Source: Smithella sp. ME-1 (lineage in GTDB: Bacteria > Desulfobacterota > Syntrophia > Syntrophales > Smithellaceae). From it: DNA of 9,799 nucleotides. This document shows positions 1 through 6,210 of the stretch, in pieces. The stretch is from positions 1-9,799 of the forward strand of contig AWGX01000458.1 of NCBI GenBank assembly GCA_000495415.1, read 5' to 3'. Position 1 is the first letter of the stretch. Each line of letters begins with the position of its first letter. A program made the position numbers and the translations under genes. Under the pieces are notes generated by a model that saw only the letters and a list, made by a program, of their open reading frames with translations, did not search any database and was not told the origin of the DNA.

Positions 1-2
1 AC

Positions 3-731
3 GCCCAGGGCTGCGGCGCGGGCTTCAAGGGCAAAAAACTGGGCAGCTTCGGCGATATGGGAACTTTCAGCTTTGATTATGTCAAAACAGTTACCACCGG
101 CGAAGGCGGTATGGTGATTACCAATAACAAAGAATTTTATCTGCGTTCAGAGTGGTATCATGACCACGGCCATGATCATAATCCCAAGGTCAGCCGCGCT
201 CTGGAAGGCAGAACCATTCTCGGATTCAACTTCCGGATGAATGAACTGCAGGGAGCGCTGGGCCTGGCGCAGTTGCGCAAGCTGGATTACCTGATCGGTG
301 AGCAGAAGAAAAACAAGAAGTTTATAATGGATGTGCTGGCGCAGGTTCCCGGCGTAGGCTTCCGCGCGAAACCGGATCCCGAAGGCGATTCCGCCACATT
401 TTTAGCATTCAATATGCCGAGTGAAGATCAGGCGCAGAAATTTCAAAATATGCTTAGCGCTGAAGGCGTGGATACTGTCTGCTATAAGAGAAATTTATGG
501 CACTATGTACCGAACTGGGAACATTTTCTGGCGAAATCAACAGCCAACTCGAAAAAATATCCTTTCAGCAATCCGGCTTATAAAGGCAAGGTGGAGTATA
601 AGAGAGAAAACATCCCCCACGCTGAAGATATTCTGGGACGAACACTGGTTATGGGCATATCCGTGAAGATGAGTCAGGAAAAACTGGATTCAATCAGAAA
701 AGGGATAGAACAGGCCGCTAAAAATATGTAA
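3..731 (+). CDS. DegT/DnrJ/EryC1/StrS family PLP-dependent aminotransferase, 5'-truncated by window edge
   Basis: The reading frame is open from the left edge to TAA at 729-731, giving 242 visible residues; the family is usually about 370-400 aa, so roughly the first 130-160 residues are outside. The fragment starts with AQGCGAGFKGKKLGSFGD, the usual stretch following the family's ED-x-AQA motif, then FSFDYVKTVTTGEGGMV, in which the Lys (visible residue 28) is the expected PLP Schiff-base lysine. HDHGHDH and GFNFRMNELQGALGLAQL follow, as in family members. These enzymes transfer an amino group, normally from glutamate, to a keto-sugar in the cytoplasm, usually for LPS, O-antigen or other surface glycans. 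The FDYVKT and HDHGHDH variants resemble my recollection of the KdnA subgroup (8-amino-3,8-dideoxy-octulosonate transaminase), but substrate cannot be fixed from this. The internal ATG at 57 lies inside the conserved core and is not the true start. GC is about 48% by hand count, above the neighbours. Confidence 0.93.
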   Translation, partial: AQGCGAGFKGKKLGSFGDMGTFSFDYVKTVTTGEGGMVITNNKEFYLRSEWYHDHGHDHNPKVSRALEGRTILGFNFRMNELQGALGLAQLRKLDYLIGEQKKNKKFIMDVLAQVPGVGFRAKPDPEGDSATFLAFNMPSEDQAQKFQNMLSAEGVDTVCYKRNLWHYVPNWEHFLAKSTANSKKYPFSNPAYKGKVEYKRENIPHAEDILGRTLVMGISVKMSQEKLDSIRKGIEQAAKNM

Positions 732-770
732 CAAACTTGCTTTCCTTCGTATAACTTTGTTGGCAGCATC

Positions 771-814
771 GTCGGCTTCCTCGACGTATTATAATATACG
801 CTTGCGGAGCCGAC
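771..814. repeat. Imperfect long hairpin in unit 1
   Basis: The outer arms GTCGGCT (771-777) and AGCCGAC (808-814) are exact reverse complements. An inner pair CGTAT (785-789) and ATACG (796-800) closes a TATAAT loop. Between the two stems pairing is imperfect. It starts 40 bases after the aminotransferase stop and has no T-run, so it is not a canonical intrinsic terminator, although it could stabilise the 3' end of that transcript. A smaller inverted repeat, CTTCGC (822-827) and GCGAAG (843-848), lies just downstream. Confidence 0.6.
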
Positions 815-930
815 TCCTAGCCTTCGCGGTGTCATCTTGAGTGCGAAGAAGAATAACAAACTCAATCTCCTTTGTATAACTCTCTGCCCGGCGGATGCCT
901 GGGTTGTTGGGTTTCTTAACGTATATGCAG

Positions 931-951
931 GGGCTGTTCCCGGGACAGCCC
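931..951. repeat. GC-rich hairpin in unit 2
   Basis: GGGCTGT (931-937) and ACAGCCC (945-951) are exact reverse complements around the 7-base loop TCCCGGG. There is no T-run on either side, which argues against a simple rho-independent terminator. It occupies the same relative place in unit 2 as the 771-814 hairpin does in unit 1. Confidence 0.6.
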
Positions 952-1094
952 GCAATTTTCGGTGCATTCAGGGTAACGCGTCCTTAAGTATCTTCGGATA
1001 TAAAGGTTGTTAAATTAATAGTTTTTAAAGGAAAAAGGTGATATTAACCTACTAAGAGATGATTATGTAATTTTAAATATTTCAAATATTTTGC

Positions 1095-1121
1095 TTGACA
1101 ATAAATCTGAAATTGCATAAG
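1095..1121 (+). promoter_or_regulatory. Candidate sigma-70-type promoter for rplM-rpsI
   Basis: A perfect -35 box TTGACA lies at 1095-1100. The best -10 candidate is CATAAG at 1116-1121 (4 of 6 to TATAAT) with a short 15-base spacer. The DNA just upstream, about 1060-1092, is almost entirely A/T and could act as an UP element, as often seen at ribosomal protein promoters. Transcription would begin near 1128, leaving a leader of about 30 bases before the rplM ATG. The -35 is strong; the -10 and spacing are weaker. Confidence 0.5.
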
Positions 1122-1160
1122 TCTCTCTATTCAATTTTTTACTAAGATGGTGGTTTTATT

Positions 1161-1589
1161 ATGAAGACATATATGGCAAATGCTCAAACGGCAGACAAAA
1201 AGTGGTACATTGCTGATGCTTCCGGTAAGGTATTGGGAAGATTCGCCAGTGAAATAGCTTCGCGTTTGAGAGGAAAAAATAAAGCAACTTATACGCCGCA
1301 TTGTGATACCGGCGACTTTATCATCGTTGTTAATGCTGAAAAGATTGTACTTACGGGTAAAAAGCTGACCGATAAAGTTTATTATTCATATTCGGGTTAT
1401 CCCGGCGGACTAAGAGAGACTACCGCGGGAAAAATGTTGGCGGAAAAACCGGAAAATTTGATTCGTTTCGCGGTTCAGGGAATGTTGCCCAAAACTAATT
1501 TAGGTCGTAAAATGCTGAAAAAACTGAAAGTTTATGCCGGTAATGCCCATATTCACGAAGCTCAGTGTCCGGAAAAGTTATCTATTTAG
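1161..1589 (+). CDS. rplM: 50S ribosomal protein L13
   Basis: L13 is an early-assembling protein of the large ribosomal subunit that binds 23S rRNA. The product is 142 aa, the same length as E. coli L13, and aligns from the first residues (MKT...) to the last. Recognisable blocks are [13 protein letters not shown] (residues 15-27), [17 protein letters not shown] (36-52), [14 protein letters not shown] (70-83) and the family signature at 105-128, which includes GMLPK and the conserved LKVYAGN. The start at 1161 is supported by homology; a modest purine-rich GGTGG (1149-1153) lies 7 bases upstream. It is followed after 36 bp by rpsI, the near-universal bacterial arrangement. No truncation or odd residues are seen. 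Confidence 0.98.
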   Translation: MKTYMANAQTADKKWYIADASGKVLGRFASEIASRLRGKNKATYTPHCDTGDFIIVVNAEKIVLTGKKLTDKVYYSYSGYPGGLRETTAGKMLAEKPENLIRFAVQGMLPKTNLGRKMLKKLKVYAGNAHIHEAQCPEKLSI

Positions 1590-1625
1590 TTGATATAACA
1601 TTACAAACAAGATATTGGAGAAATC

Positions 1626-2018
1626 ATGGCGCAACAACGTTTTTATGCAACAGGTAAAAGAAAGAGTGCAATTGCCCGTGTTTATATGAAAGCGGGTAGT
1701 GGTAACATAGTAGTCAATAAAAGAAGTTATGATGAATATTTTACTCGTCCCAGTCTGAAAATGATAATCAAACAACCGTTTGAAATAACTGGAAAAAAAG
1801 ATCAGTTTGATTTATATGTTAATGTAAGTGGTGGCGGAGTAGCCGGTCAGGCCGGAGCGGTAAAACAGGGAATTTCTAAAGCTCTTCTGGAGTATGATGC
1901 CGAGTTGCGGTCAGTTTTGAAAAAGGCGGGCTTTTTAACCAGAGATGCCCGTGTCAAAGAACGGAAAAAATACGGTCAGCCCGGAGCAAGGAAAAGATTC
2001 CAATTCTCCAAACGTTAA
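1626..2018 (+). CDS. rpsI: 30S ribosomal protein S9
   Basis: S9 is a small-subunit protein whose C-terminal tail reaches the P-site tRNA. The product is 130 aa, as in E. coli. It begins with the typical [16 protein letters not shown] (residues 5-20), carries the S9 signature starting at GGG 69-71 ([10 protein letters not shown]), and ends in the basic tail with the conserved QFSKR. The ribosome binding site GGAG (1617-1620) is 5 bases from the ATG. It is co-transcribed with rplM and followed 9 bases after its stop by an intrinsic terminator. The last part of the gene may also hold the promoter for argC, since there is no room for one further downstream. Confidence 0.98.
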   Translation: MAQQRFYATGKRKSAIARVYMKAGSGNIVVNKRSYDEYFTRPSLKMIIKQPFEITGKKDQFDLYVNVSGGGVAGQAGAVKQGISKALLEYDAELRSVLKKAGFLTRDARVKERKKYGQPGARKRFQFSKR

Positions 2019-2027
2019 AATTCAACA

Positions 2028-2054
2028 GGGGGGCTTCTGGCCTCCCTTTTTTTT
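2028..2054 (+). terminator. Intrinsic terminator of the rplM-rpsI operon
   Basis: GGGGGGC (2028-2034) pairs with GCCTCCC (2040-2046) over 7 base pairs, including one G-T wobble, around the loop TTCTG, and is followed at once by eight T residues (2047-2054). This is a textbook rho-independent terminator, 9 bases after the rpsI stop codon. Its 3' end touches the argC ribosome binding site. Confidence 0.92.
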
Positions 2055-2064
2055 GGGGGATTTT
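2055..2064 (+). promoter_or_regulatory. argC ribosome binding site adjoining the terminator T-run
   Basis: GGGGGA (2055-2060) lies 4 bases before the argC ATG at 2065 and is the only candidate ribosome binding site. It follows directly on the terminator T-run. The terminator's 3' arm CCTCCC (2041-2046) can alternatively pair with GGGGG (2055-2059) across an 8-T loop, so in a read-through transcript the site could be sequestered. The pairing is visible; a regulatory effect is inference. Confidence 0.55.
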
Positions 2065-3102
2065 ATGATTAAGGCAGCAATATTTGGAGCAAGCGGATAT
2101 ACTGGTCAGGAATTAACCAGAATTTTATCGGGGCATCCTGAAGTAACGTTGGTTGCCGTTACGTCGAGGCGTTTTGCCGGTAAACAGGTATCGGAAGTAT
2201 TTCCTGCTTTGCATGGCCTGACTTCTTTGAAGTATCAAAACGCAACACCGGCAGAGATATGCAAGATTTGCGATGATGTTTTTCTTGCTCTTCCTCATGG
2301 TATTTCCATGGAGATTGCTCCGGCTTTTATAAAGGCTGGCAAAAAGGTTATTGATTTAAGCGCCGATTATCGCTTAAAAGATTTGAAGGTTTATGAAAAC
2401 TGGTATGTAAAACACTCCAGCGCCAAATTCATAAAAGATGCTGTTTATGGTATTCCCGAGCTTTACCGGCAACAAATTAAGAAATCGAATTTAATAGCTA
2501 ACCCCGGCTGCTATCCGACAAGTATTATTCTGGGTCTTGCTCCGGCACTGAAAAAGAGTTTGTTGGATGTATCAACTATTATTGCAAATTCGGCCTCGGG
2601 AGTAAGCGGTGCGGGGCGGGAACCGCTGATAGGGTCGATTTTTTGTGAAGTTGACGGCGGATTTAAAGCATACAAGGTCGGAAAGCACAGGCACCTGCCG
2701 GAAATTGAGCAGGAACTAAATGCTTTGGCCGGTAAAAAATTTGCTATTTCGTTTACGCCGCATTTACTACCGGTGAAGCGAGGCATTTTGAGTACGATTT
2801 ACGCGAAATTGAAAAAGGATGTTTCTTTGAAAGATATACATTCTCTTTACAGCTCTTTTTACGAGGGAGAAAAATTTATCCGGATTTGTCCGGAAGGTGT
2901 ATATCCCAATATTTCTTCTGTTTGCGGATCGAATTATTGCGATATAGGATTGGCTGTAGATTTGCGAACAAAGAGAGTTATTATAATGGCGGCAATTGAT
3001 AATTTGATTAAAGGCGCTGCAGGACAGGCTGTGCAAAACATGAACATCATCTGCGGTTTTGAAGAAGATGCCGGTTTGAAAATAGCGCCGCTTTATCCCT
3101 GA
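2065..3102 (+). CDS. argC: N-acetyl-gamma-glutamyl-phosphate reductase
   Basis: ArgC is the cytoplasmic enzyme that reduces N-acetyl-gamma-glutamyl phosphate to the semialdehyde with NADPH, the third step of arginine (ornithine) biosynthesis. The product is 345 aa, the usual size. The nucleotide-binding loop GASGYTG is at residues 8-14, the catalytic cysteine is C149 in NPGCYPTS, and the conserved histidine segment KHRHLPEIEQ is at 207-216. The frame is open further upstream to an ATG at 1945 inside rpsI, but the extra 40 residues would be read across the rpsI end and terminator; the ATG at 2065 matches the family N-terminus (MIKAAIFGASGYTG) and has a ribosome binding site. No other arginine gene is nearby. 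cysS starts 17 bp after its stop, so the two are probably co-transcribed. Confidence 0.97.
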   Translation: MIKAAIFGASGYTGQELTRILSGHPEVTLVAVTSRRFAGKQVSEVFPALHGLTSLKYQNATPAEICKICDDVFLALPHGISMEIAPAFIKAGKKVIDLSADYRLKDLKVYENWYVKHSSAKFIKDAVYGIPELYRQQIKKSNLIANPGCYPTSIILGLAPALKKSLLDVSTIIANSASGVSGAGREPLIGSIFCEVDGGFKAYKVGKHRHLPEIEQELNALAGKKFAISFTPHLLPVKRGILSTIYAKLKKDVSLKDIHSLYSSFYEGEKFIRICPEGVYPNISSVCGSNYCDIGLAVDLRTKRVIIMAAIDNLIKGAAGQAVQNMNIICGFEEDAGLKIAPLYP

Positions 3103-3119
3103 TGAAAGTAAAATAGAGT

Positions 3120-4601
3120 ATGTCTCAGAAAATATTCAATACCGCGACAAGAAAAAAAGAAGTTTTCCAACCTATTAAGGAAGGAACTGTCGGCATATAT
3201 GTCTGCGGTATAACCACCTATGATGTCTGCCATGTAGGACATGCCCGTGCGGCAATCGTCTTTGATGTTGTGGTCAGACATTTGCGGGCACGTGGATATA
3301 AGGTAACCTATGTAAAAAATTTCACCGATGTTGACGATAAGATTATCGAGCGCGCCAACAAAGAAGGTGTCAGTATTGCGGAAATATCGGATCGCTATAT
3401 AAAAGCGCATGATGACGATATGGCGGCGCTGGGAGTTCAAACGCCCACGGTAACTCCGAGAGCTACCGAACACATGGATGATATAATTGCTTTAATCAAT
3501 GTGCTCGAAAAACAGGGATATGCTTATAGTGTCGATGGAGATGTATATTTTTCAATAAGCAATTATGGTAAATATGGTGGTTTATCCGGTCGTAACCTTG
3601 AGGAAATGGTTGCCGGTGCACGCGTGGACATCAATGACAAGAAAAAGAATCCTTTAGATTTTGTCCTCTGGAAAAAAAGTAAAGAAGGAGAACCTTTTTG
3701 GGAAAGTCCATGGGGCCAGGGTCGCCCGGGCTGGCACATTGAATGTTCCGCCATGAGCCGCCGCTATTTGGGAGAAACTTTCGACATTCACGGTGGCGGT
3801 GAAGATTTAATTTTCCCGCATCACGAGAATGAAACCGCGCAATCGCAGGCAGCAACAGGAAAACCGCTGGCCAAGTACTGGATACATAACGGTTTTGTAA
3901 AAATTGATTCGGAAAAAATGTCCAAATCTTTGGGTAATATATTTCCTGTTAGAGAAATAATAAAAAATTATCATCCGGAAGTATTGCGTTTATTTATACT
4001 CCAGAGTCATTACCGCAGCCCGGTTGATTATTCGGAAAGTTCGCTTACAGAAGCCAGGGCCGGTTTAATCAGATGTTACACAACATTAAAGATTATAAAA
4101 GAAGTTCTGGACAAATTATCCGCTGATACGGCCAAAGCCGGGAACAAGCATTCGGAAAAAAAGGATGATTATATTGGCAAGCTTAATAAGCTTGTGGATA
4201 AATTTGATGCTGCCATGGATGATGATTTCAACACGGCTCAAGCTTTAGGTAATGTCTTTGATATGGTCAGGCTTGCAAATAATTTCATTGTTGATGAAAA
4301 ACACATGCCTGATTATATTAAAGCTGAAATTTTAGCAGAAGCAAAAAAAGTATTTAATCATTTTGGAGCAGTGCTGGGAATTTTTCAAAGTGATGCCGAC
4401 CAATTTTTTGTGTCTGATAAGGAAACCGAATTACGTAAACGAGGCTTGGACATAGAAAAAATAGAAGATTTGATTAAACAGAGACAAGCCGCCCGCAGCC
4501 AAAAAGATTGGGCTAAAGCAGATGCTTTAAGGCAGGAACTGGGGCGTCTTCATATTATTCTTAAAGATTCTGCTGATGGTACAAGCTGGATAATTGAGTA
4601 A
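3120..4601 (+). CDS. cysS: Cysteinyl-tRNA synthetase
   Basis: This class I aminoacyl-tRNA synthetase charges tRNA-Cys with cysteine in the cytoplasm. The product is 493 aa (E. coli CysS is 461). The HIGH-type motif is HVGH (38-41) and the KMSKS loop is at 266-270. The zinc ligands that select cysteine are all present: C29 (YVCGIT), C209 (IECSAM), H234 and E238 (FPHHENE), at positions practically identical to E. coli. The N-terminal KIFNT start supports the ATG at 3120; the ribosome binding site is weak (AGAG, 3115-3118), which fits translational coupling or leaderless-like initiation behind argC. The C-terminal DALR/anticodon region (about 330-493) is intact. The pairing with argC has no obvious metabolic logic and is probably lineage-specific gene order. 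Confidence 0.98.
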   Translation: MSQKIFNTATRKKEVFQPIKEGTVGIYVCGITTYDVCHVGHARAAIVFDVVVRHLRARGYKVTYVKNFTDVDDKIIERANKEGVSIAEISDRYIKAHDDDMAALGVQTPTVTPRATEHMDDIIALINVLEKQGYAYSVDGDVYFSISNYGKYGGLSGRNLEEMVAGARVDINDKKKNPLDFVLWKKSKEGEPFWESPWGQGRPGWHIECSAMSRRYLGETFDIHGGGEDLIFPHHENETAQSQAATGKPLAKYWIHNGFVKIDSEKMSKSLGNIFPVREIIKNYHPEVLRLFILQSHYRSPVDYSESSLTEARAGLIRCYTTLKIIKEVLDKLSADTAKAGNKHSEKKDDYIGKLNKLVDKFDAAMDDDFNTAQALGNVFDMVRLANNFIVDEKHMPDYIKAEILAEAKKVFNHFGAVLGIFQSDADQFFVSDKETELRKRGLDIEKIEDLIKQRQAARSQKDWAKADALRQELGRLHIILKDSADGTSWIIE

Positions 4602-4701
4602 GTCCCATTCAAAAAATGCTGTCTTTGTCGGCAGATAGCGTGGGCTTCAATTTAAATATACATAACATATACCTTCTTGCCCCGGTGAATCGGGATAAGT
4701 C

Positions 4702-4763
4702 AATTCGCAGGTTTCAGTTCGCTACGTTTTTGAAACTGGAGTTTCATTATAATTCGAGTTTCA
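4702..4763. repeat. Short direct and inverted repeats around GTTTCA in the ctpA leader
   Basis: GTTTCA occurs at 4711-4716, 4741-4746 and 4758-4763, and its reverse complement TGAAAC at 4731-4736. TGAAAC can therefore pair with the upstream copy (14-base loop) or with the next downstream copy (TGGA loop), but not both. AATTCG precedes the first and third GTTTCA copies (4702-4707 and 4751-4756), so 4702-4716 and 4751-4763 form an imperfect direct repeat 49 bp apart. Confidence 0.6.
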
Positions 4764-4802
4764 CTGACTCTTCGATATTTTCTGTGTAACCTCCGAAAAT
4801 AG

Positions 4803-4829
4803 TGGAAATATCAAAGAAAAAGGTATAAA
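4803..4829 (+). promoter_or_regulatory. Weak candidate promoter for the ctpA operon
   Basis: TATAAA (4824-4829) matches 5 of 6 positions of a -10 box, and TGGAAA (4803-4808) matches 4 of 6 of a -35 box, with a short 15-base spacer. It is 37 bases before the ctpA ATG. The surrounding DNA is AT-rich, so chance matches are likely. Confidence 0.25.
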
Positions 4830-4865
4830 TGTATTAATTACAACTTTAACTTGGTGAGGAATATT

Positions 4866-6179
4866 ATGAAAAAATCATCAACAAAAATATCCTTATTAGT
4901 CATTATTTGTCTAGGATCGTTACTTCTTTTAGGGCTTCGTAACGACAGCAGTGCCGCACTGGATAAAAACATTTACAAAGGTATTAGAACATTCAATGAA
5001 GTTTTCGATATGGTACAGAAAAATTACGTTGATGATGTTGAGTCACCGACTTTAATTCAAGGTGCGATCAACGGTATGGTCAAAGCTCTTGATCCTCACA
5101 GTGCCTTTATGACGCCGGATTTATATAAAGAACTGGAAGTGGAGACACAGGGGTCTTTTGGAGGAATTGGCATTGAGATTACAATTTTAAAAGATGTTTT
5201 GACAATCGTTTCACCAATTGAAGATACTCCTGCATATGTTGCCGGCTTAAAATCGGGCGATCAGATTCTGAGAATTGATGGCAAATCTACTAAAGATATA
5301 ACTATCATGGAAGCCGTAAAGAAACTGCGCGGTCCCAAGGATTCTAAGGTTACGGTAACAATCATGAGGGAAAAAATGTCTACACCGAAGGATATTGTGT
5401 TAACACGCGCCATTATTCAAATCAAAAGTGTCAAATTCAAAACATTTGAAGATGTTGGATATATTCGTATCGCTGCTTTTCAGGAAAGAACAGCGGATGA
5501 TTTAATCAAAGCACTAAAGGAAGTAACTAAAAAACTTAATCCGATGAAAGGTTTGGTGTTGGATTTGAGGAATGATCCGGGTGGGTTGTTGAATCAGGCA
5601 ATAGAGGTTTCCGATGTATTTCTAAAATCAGGCACGATTGTTTCCACTCGTGGACGAACAAAAAGTATGGAGACAAAAGCAACAGCAAAAGACAATGGCA
5701 ATGAAATAATTTGTCCGATAGTTGTTTTGGTTAACGAAGGTACGGCCAGTGCCGCAGAAATTGTTGCCGGAGCTCTGCAGGACAACGGCCGGGCGTTGAT
5801 TGTTGGAACGCAAACTTTTGGTAAAGCATCAGTGCAGACAGTTATTCCACTGGAAGATGGTTCCGCGCTTAAGCTGACGACTGCTCGTTATTACACGCCG
5901 AAAGGGCGATCAATCCAGGCAGAGGGAATTAAACCGGATATTGTTGTTAAGTATATCAAGCCAAAGGAGGATGACTCTACGGCCTGGTGGGAAGACCGGG
6001 TTAAAGAAAAAGATCTCAAAGGGCATATAAAACCGACCAAAGAAGACGGAACCAAGGTTGATGAACCTCAGACTCAAGAGGAAAAAGACCCTTCCGATTT
6101 AGTTAATGACAATCAGCTCAAAACGGCCATTGATATCTTAAAAAGCTGGGATATTCTGAAGAAAAACGTGAACAGCTAA
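4866..6179 (+). CDS. ctpA: S41-family C-terminal processing peptidase (CtpA/Prc type)
   Basis: This is a serine protease that cuts proteins near their C-termini in the periplasm and often acts on peptidoglycan hydrolases or lipoproteins. The 437-aa product has an N-terminal hydrophobic signal segment (about residues 8-24) with a possible cleavage site near SSA (28-30). A PDZ domain spans about 95-172, with the ligand-binding loop GGIGIEI at 99-105. The S41 protease domain follows: GLVLDLRNDPGG (229-240), catalytic Ser295 in GTASAAE and catalytic Lys320 in FGKASVQ; the 25-residue spacing equals Ser430/Lys455 of E. coli Prc. A charged tail runs from about 365. I prefer the ATG at 4866, with GAGGA 5 bases upstream, over an in-frame TTG at 4851. 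It leads a likely four-gene operon, 31 bp from the YibQ-like gene, a pairing common in proteobacteria. Confidence 0.95.
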   Translation: MKKSSTKISLLVIICLGSLLLLGLRNDSSAALDKNIYKGIRTFNEVFDMVQKNYVDDVESPTLIQGAINGMVKALDPHSAFMTPDLYKELEVETQGSFGGIGIEITILKDVLTIVSPIEDTPAYVAGLKSGDQILRIDGKSTKDITIMEAVKKLRGPKDSKVTVTIMREKMSTPKDIVLTRAIIQIKSVKFKTFEDVGYIRIAAFQERTADDLIKALKEVTKKLNPMKGLVLDLRNDPGGLLNQAIEVSDVFLKSGTIVSTRGRTKSMETKATAKDNGNEIICPIVVLVNEGTASAAEIVAGALQDNGRALIVGTQTFGKASVQTVIPLEDGSALKLTTARYYTPKGRSIQAEGIKPDIVVKYIKPKEDDSTAWWEDRVKEKDLKGHIKPTKEDGTKVDEPQTQEEKDPSDLVNDNQLKTAIDILKSWDILKKNVNS

Positions 6180-6210
6180 ATTGTTCATAGGGAGTTAGAA
6201 AATAATATTT

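Larger units (their letters stand above)
731..980. repeat. Two diverged tandem copies of a ~125-135 bp intergenic unit
   Basis: Unit 1 begins at 731 and unit 2 at 856. Their first 30 bases (731-760 and 856-885) match at 23 positions, sharing ACAAACT, TCCTT and GTATAACT. A second matching block, 771-789 versus 906-924, agrees at 14 of 19 positions and ends in ACGTAT in both; the offset there is 135, so small indels separate the blocks. In each unit the block is followed by GC-rich hairpin sequence. This looks like an old duplication of an interspersed non-coding element. No convincing protein is encoded on either strand. Confidence 0.55.
4602..4865 (+). other. Structured non-coding leader between cysS and ctpA
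   Basis: No credible gene lies here on either strand. Right after the cysS stop a two-level stem-loop can form: CCCA (4604-4607) with TGGG (4641-4644), and inside it CTGTC (4619-4623) with GGCAG (4630-4634). It lacks a T-run, so it is at best a weak terminator. CCCG/CGGG (4681-4684/4691-4694) is a further small hairpin. GATATTT (4774-4780) pairs with AAATATC (4806-4812), and the overlapping ATTTTC (4777-4782) with GAAAAT (4795-4800), giving two mutually exclusive stems. The ctpA ribosome binding site GAGGA (4856-4860) ends the segment. Confidence 0.6.

Noticed and set aside
674..967. Minus-strand open frame of 97 codons across the spacer after the aminotransferase
   Set aside because: It overlaps the aminotransferase 3' end, runs through both hairpin units, has a low-complexity, arginine-rich translation with no recognisable motif, and is best explained by stop-free GC-rich repeat DNA.
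1945..2064. Extended argC start at the ATG at 1945
   Set aside because: The 40 extra residues would be read from the end of rpsI and through the terminator; the family N-terminus and a ribosome binding site both fit the ATG at 2065.
3093..3473. Minus-strand open frame of 126 codons opposite the cysS 5' part
   Set aside because: It lies entirely opposite a well-conserved synthetase and argC end and has no family features; an antisense shadow.
4601..4646. Intrinsic terminator after cysS
   Set aside because: The stem-loop has mismatches and is followed by CTTCAATTT rather than a T-run, so I describe it only as a structured element.
4611..4670. Small minus-strand frame (19 codons) starting with ATG near 4668, with a purine-rich AAGAAGG upstream
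   Set aside because: Too short, in an AT-rich structured spacer, with no recognisable peptide.
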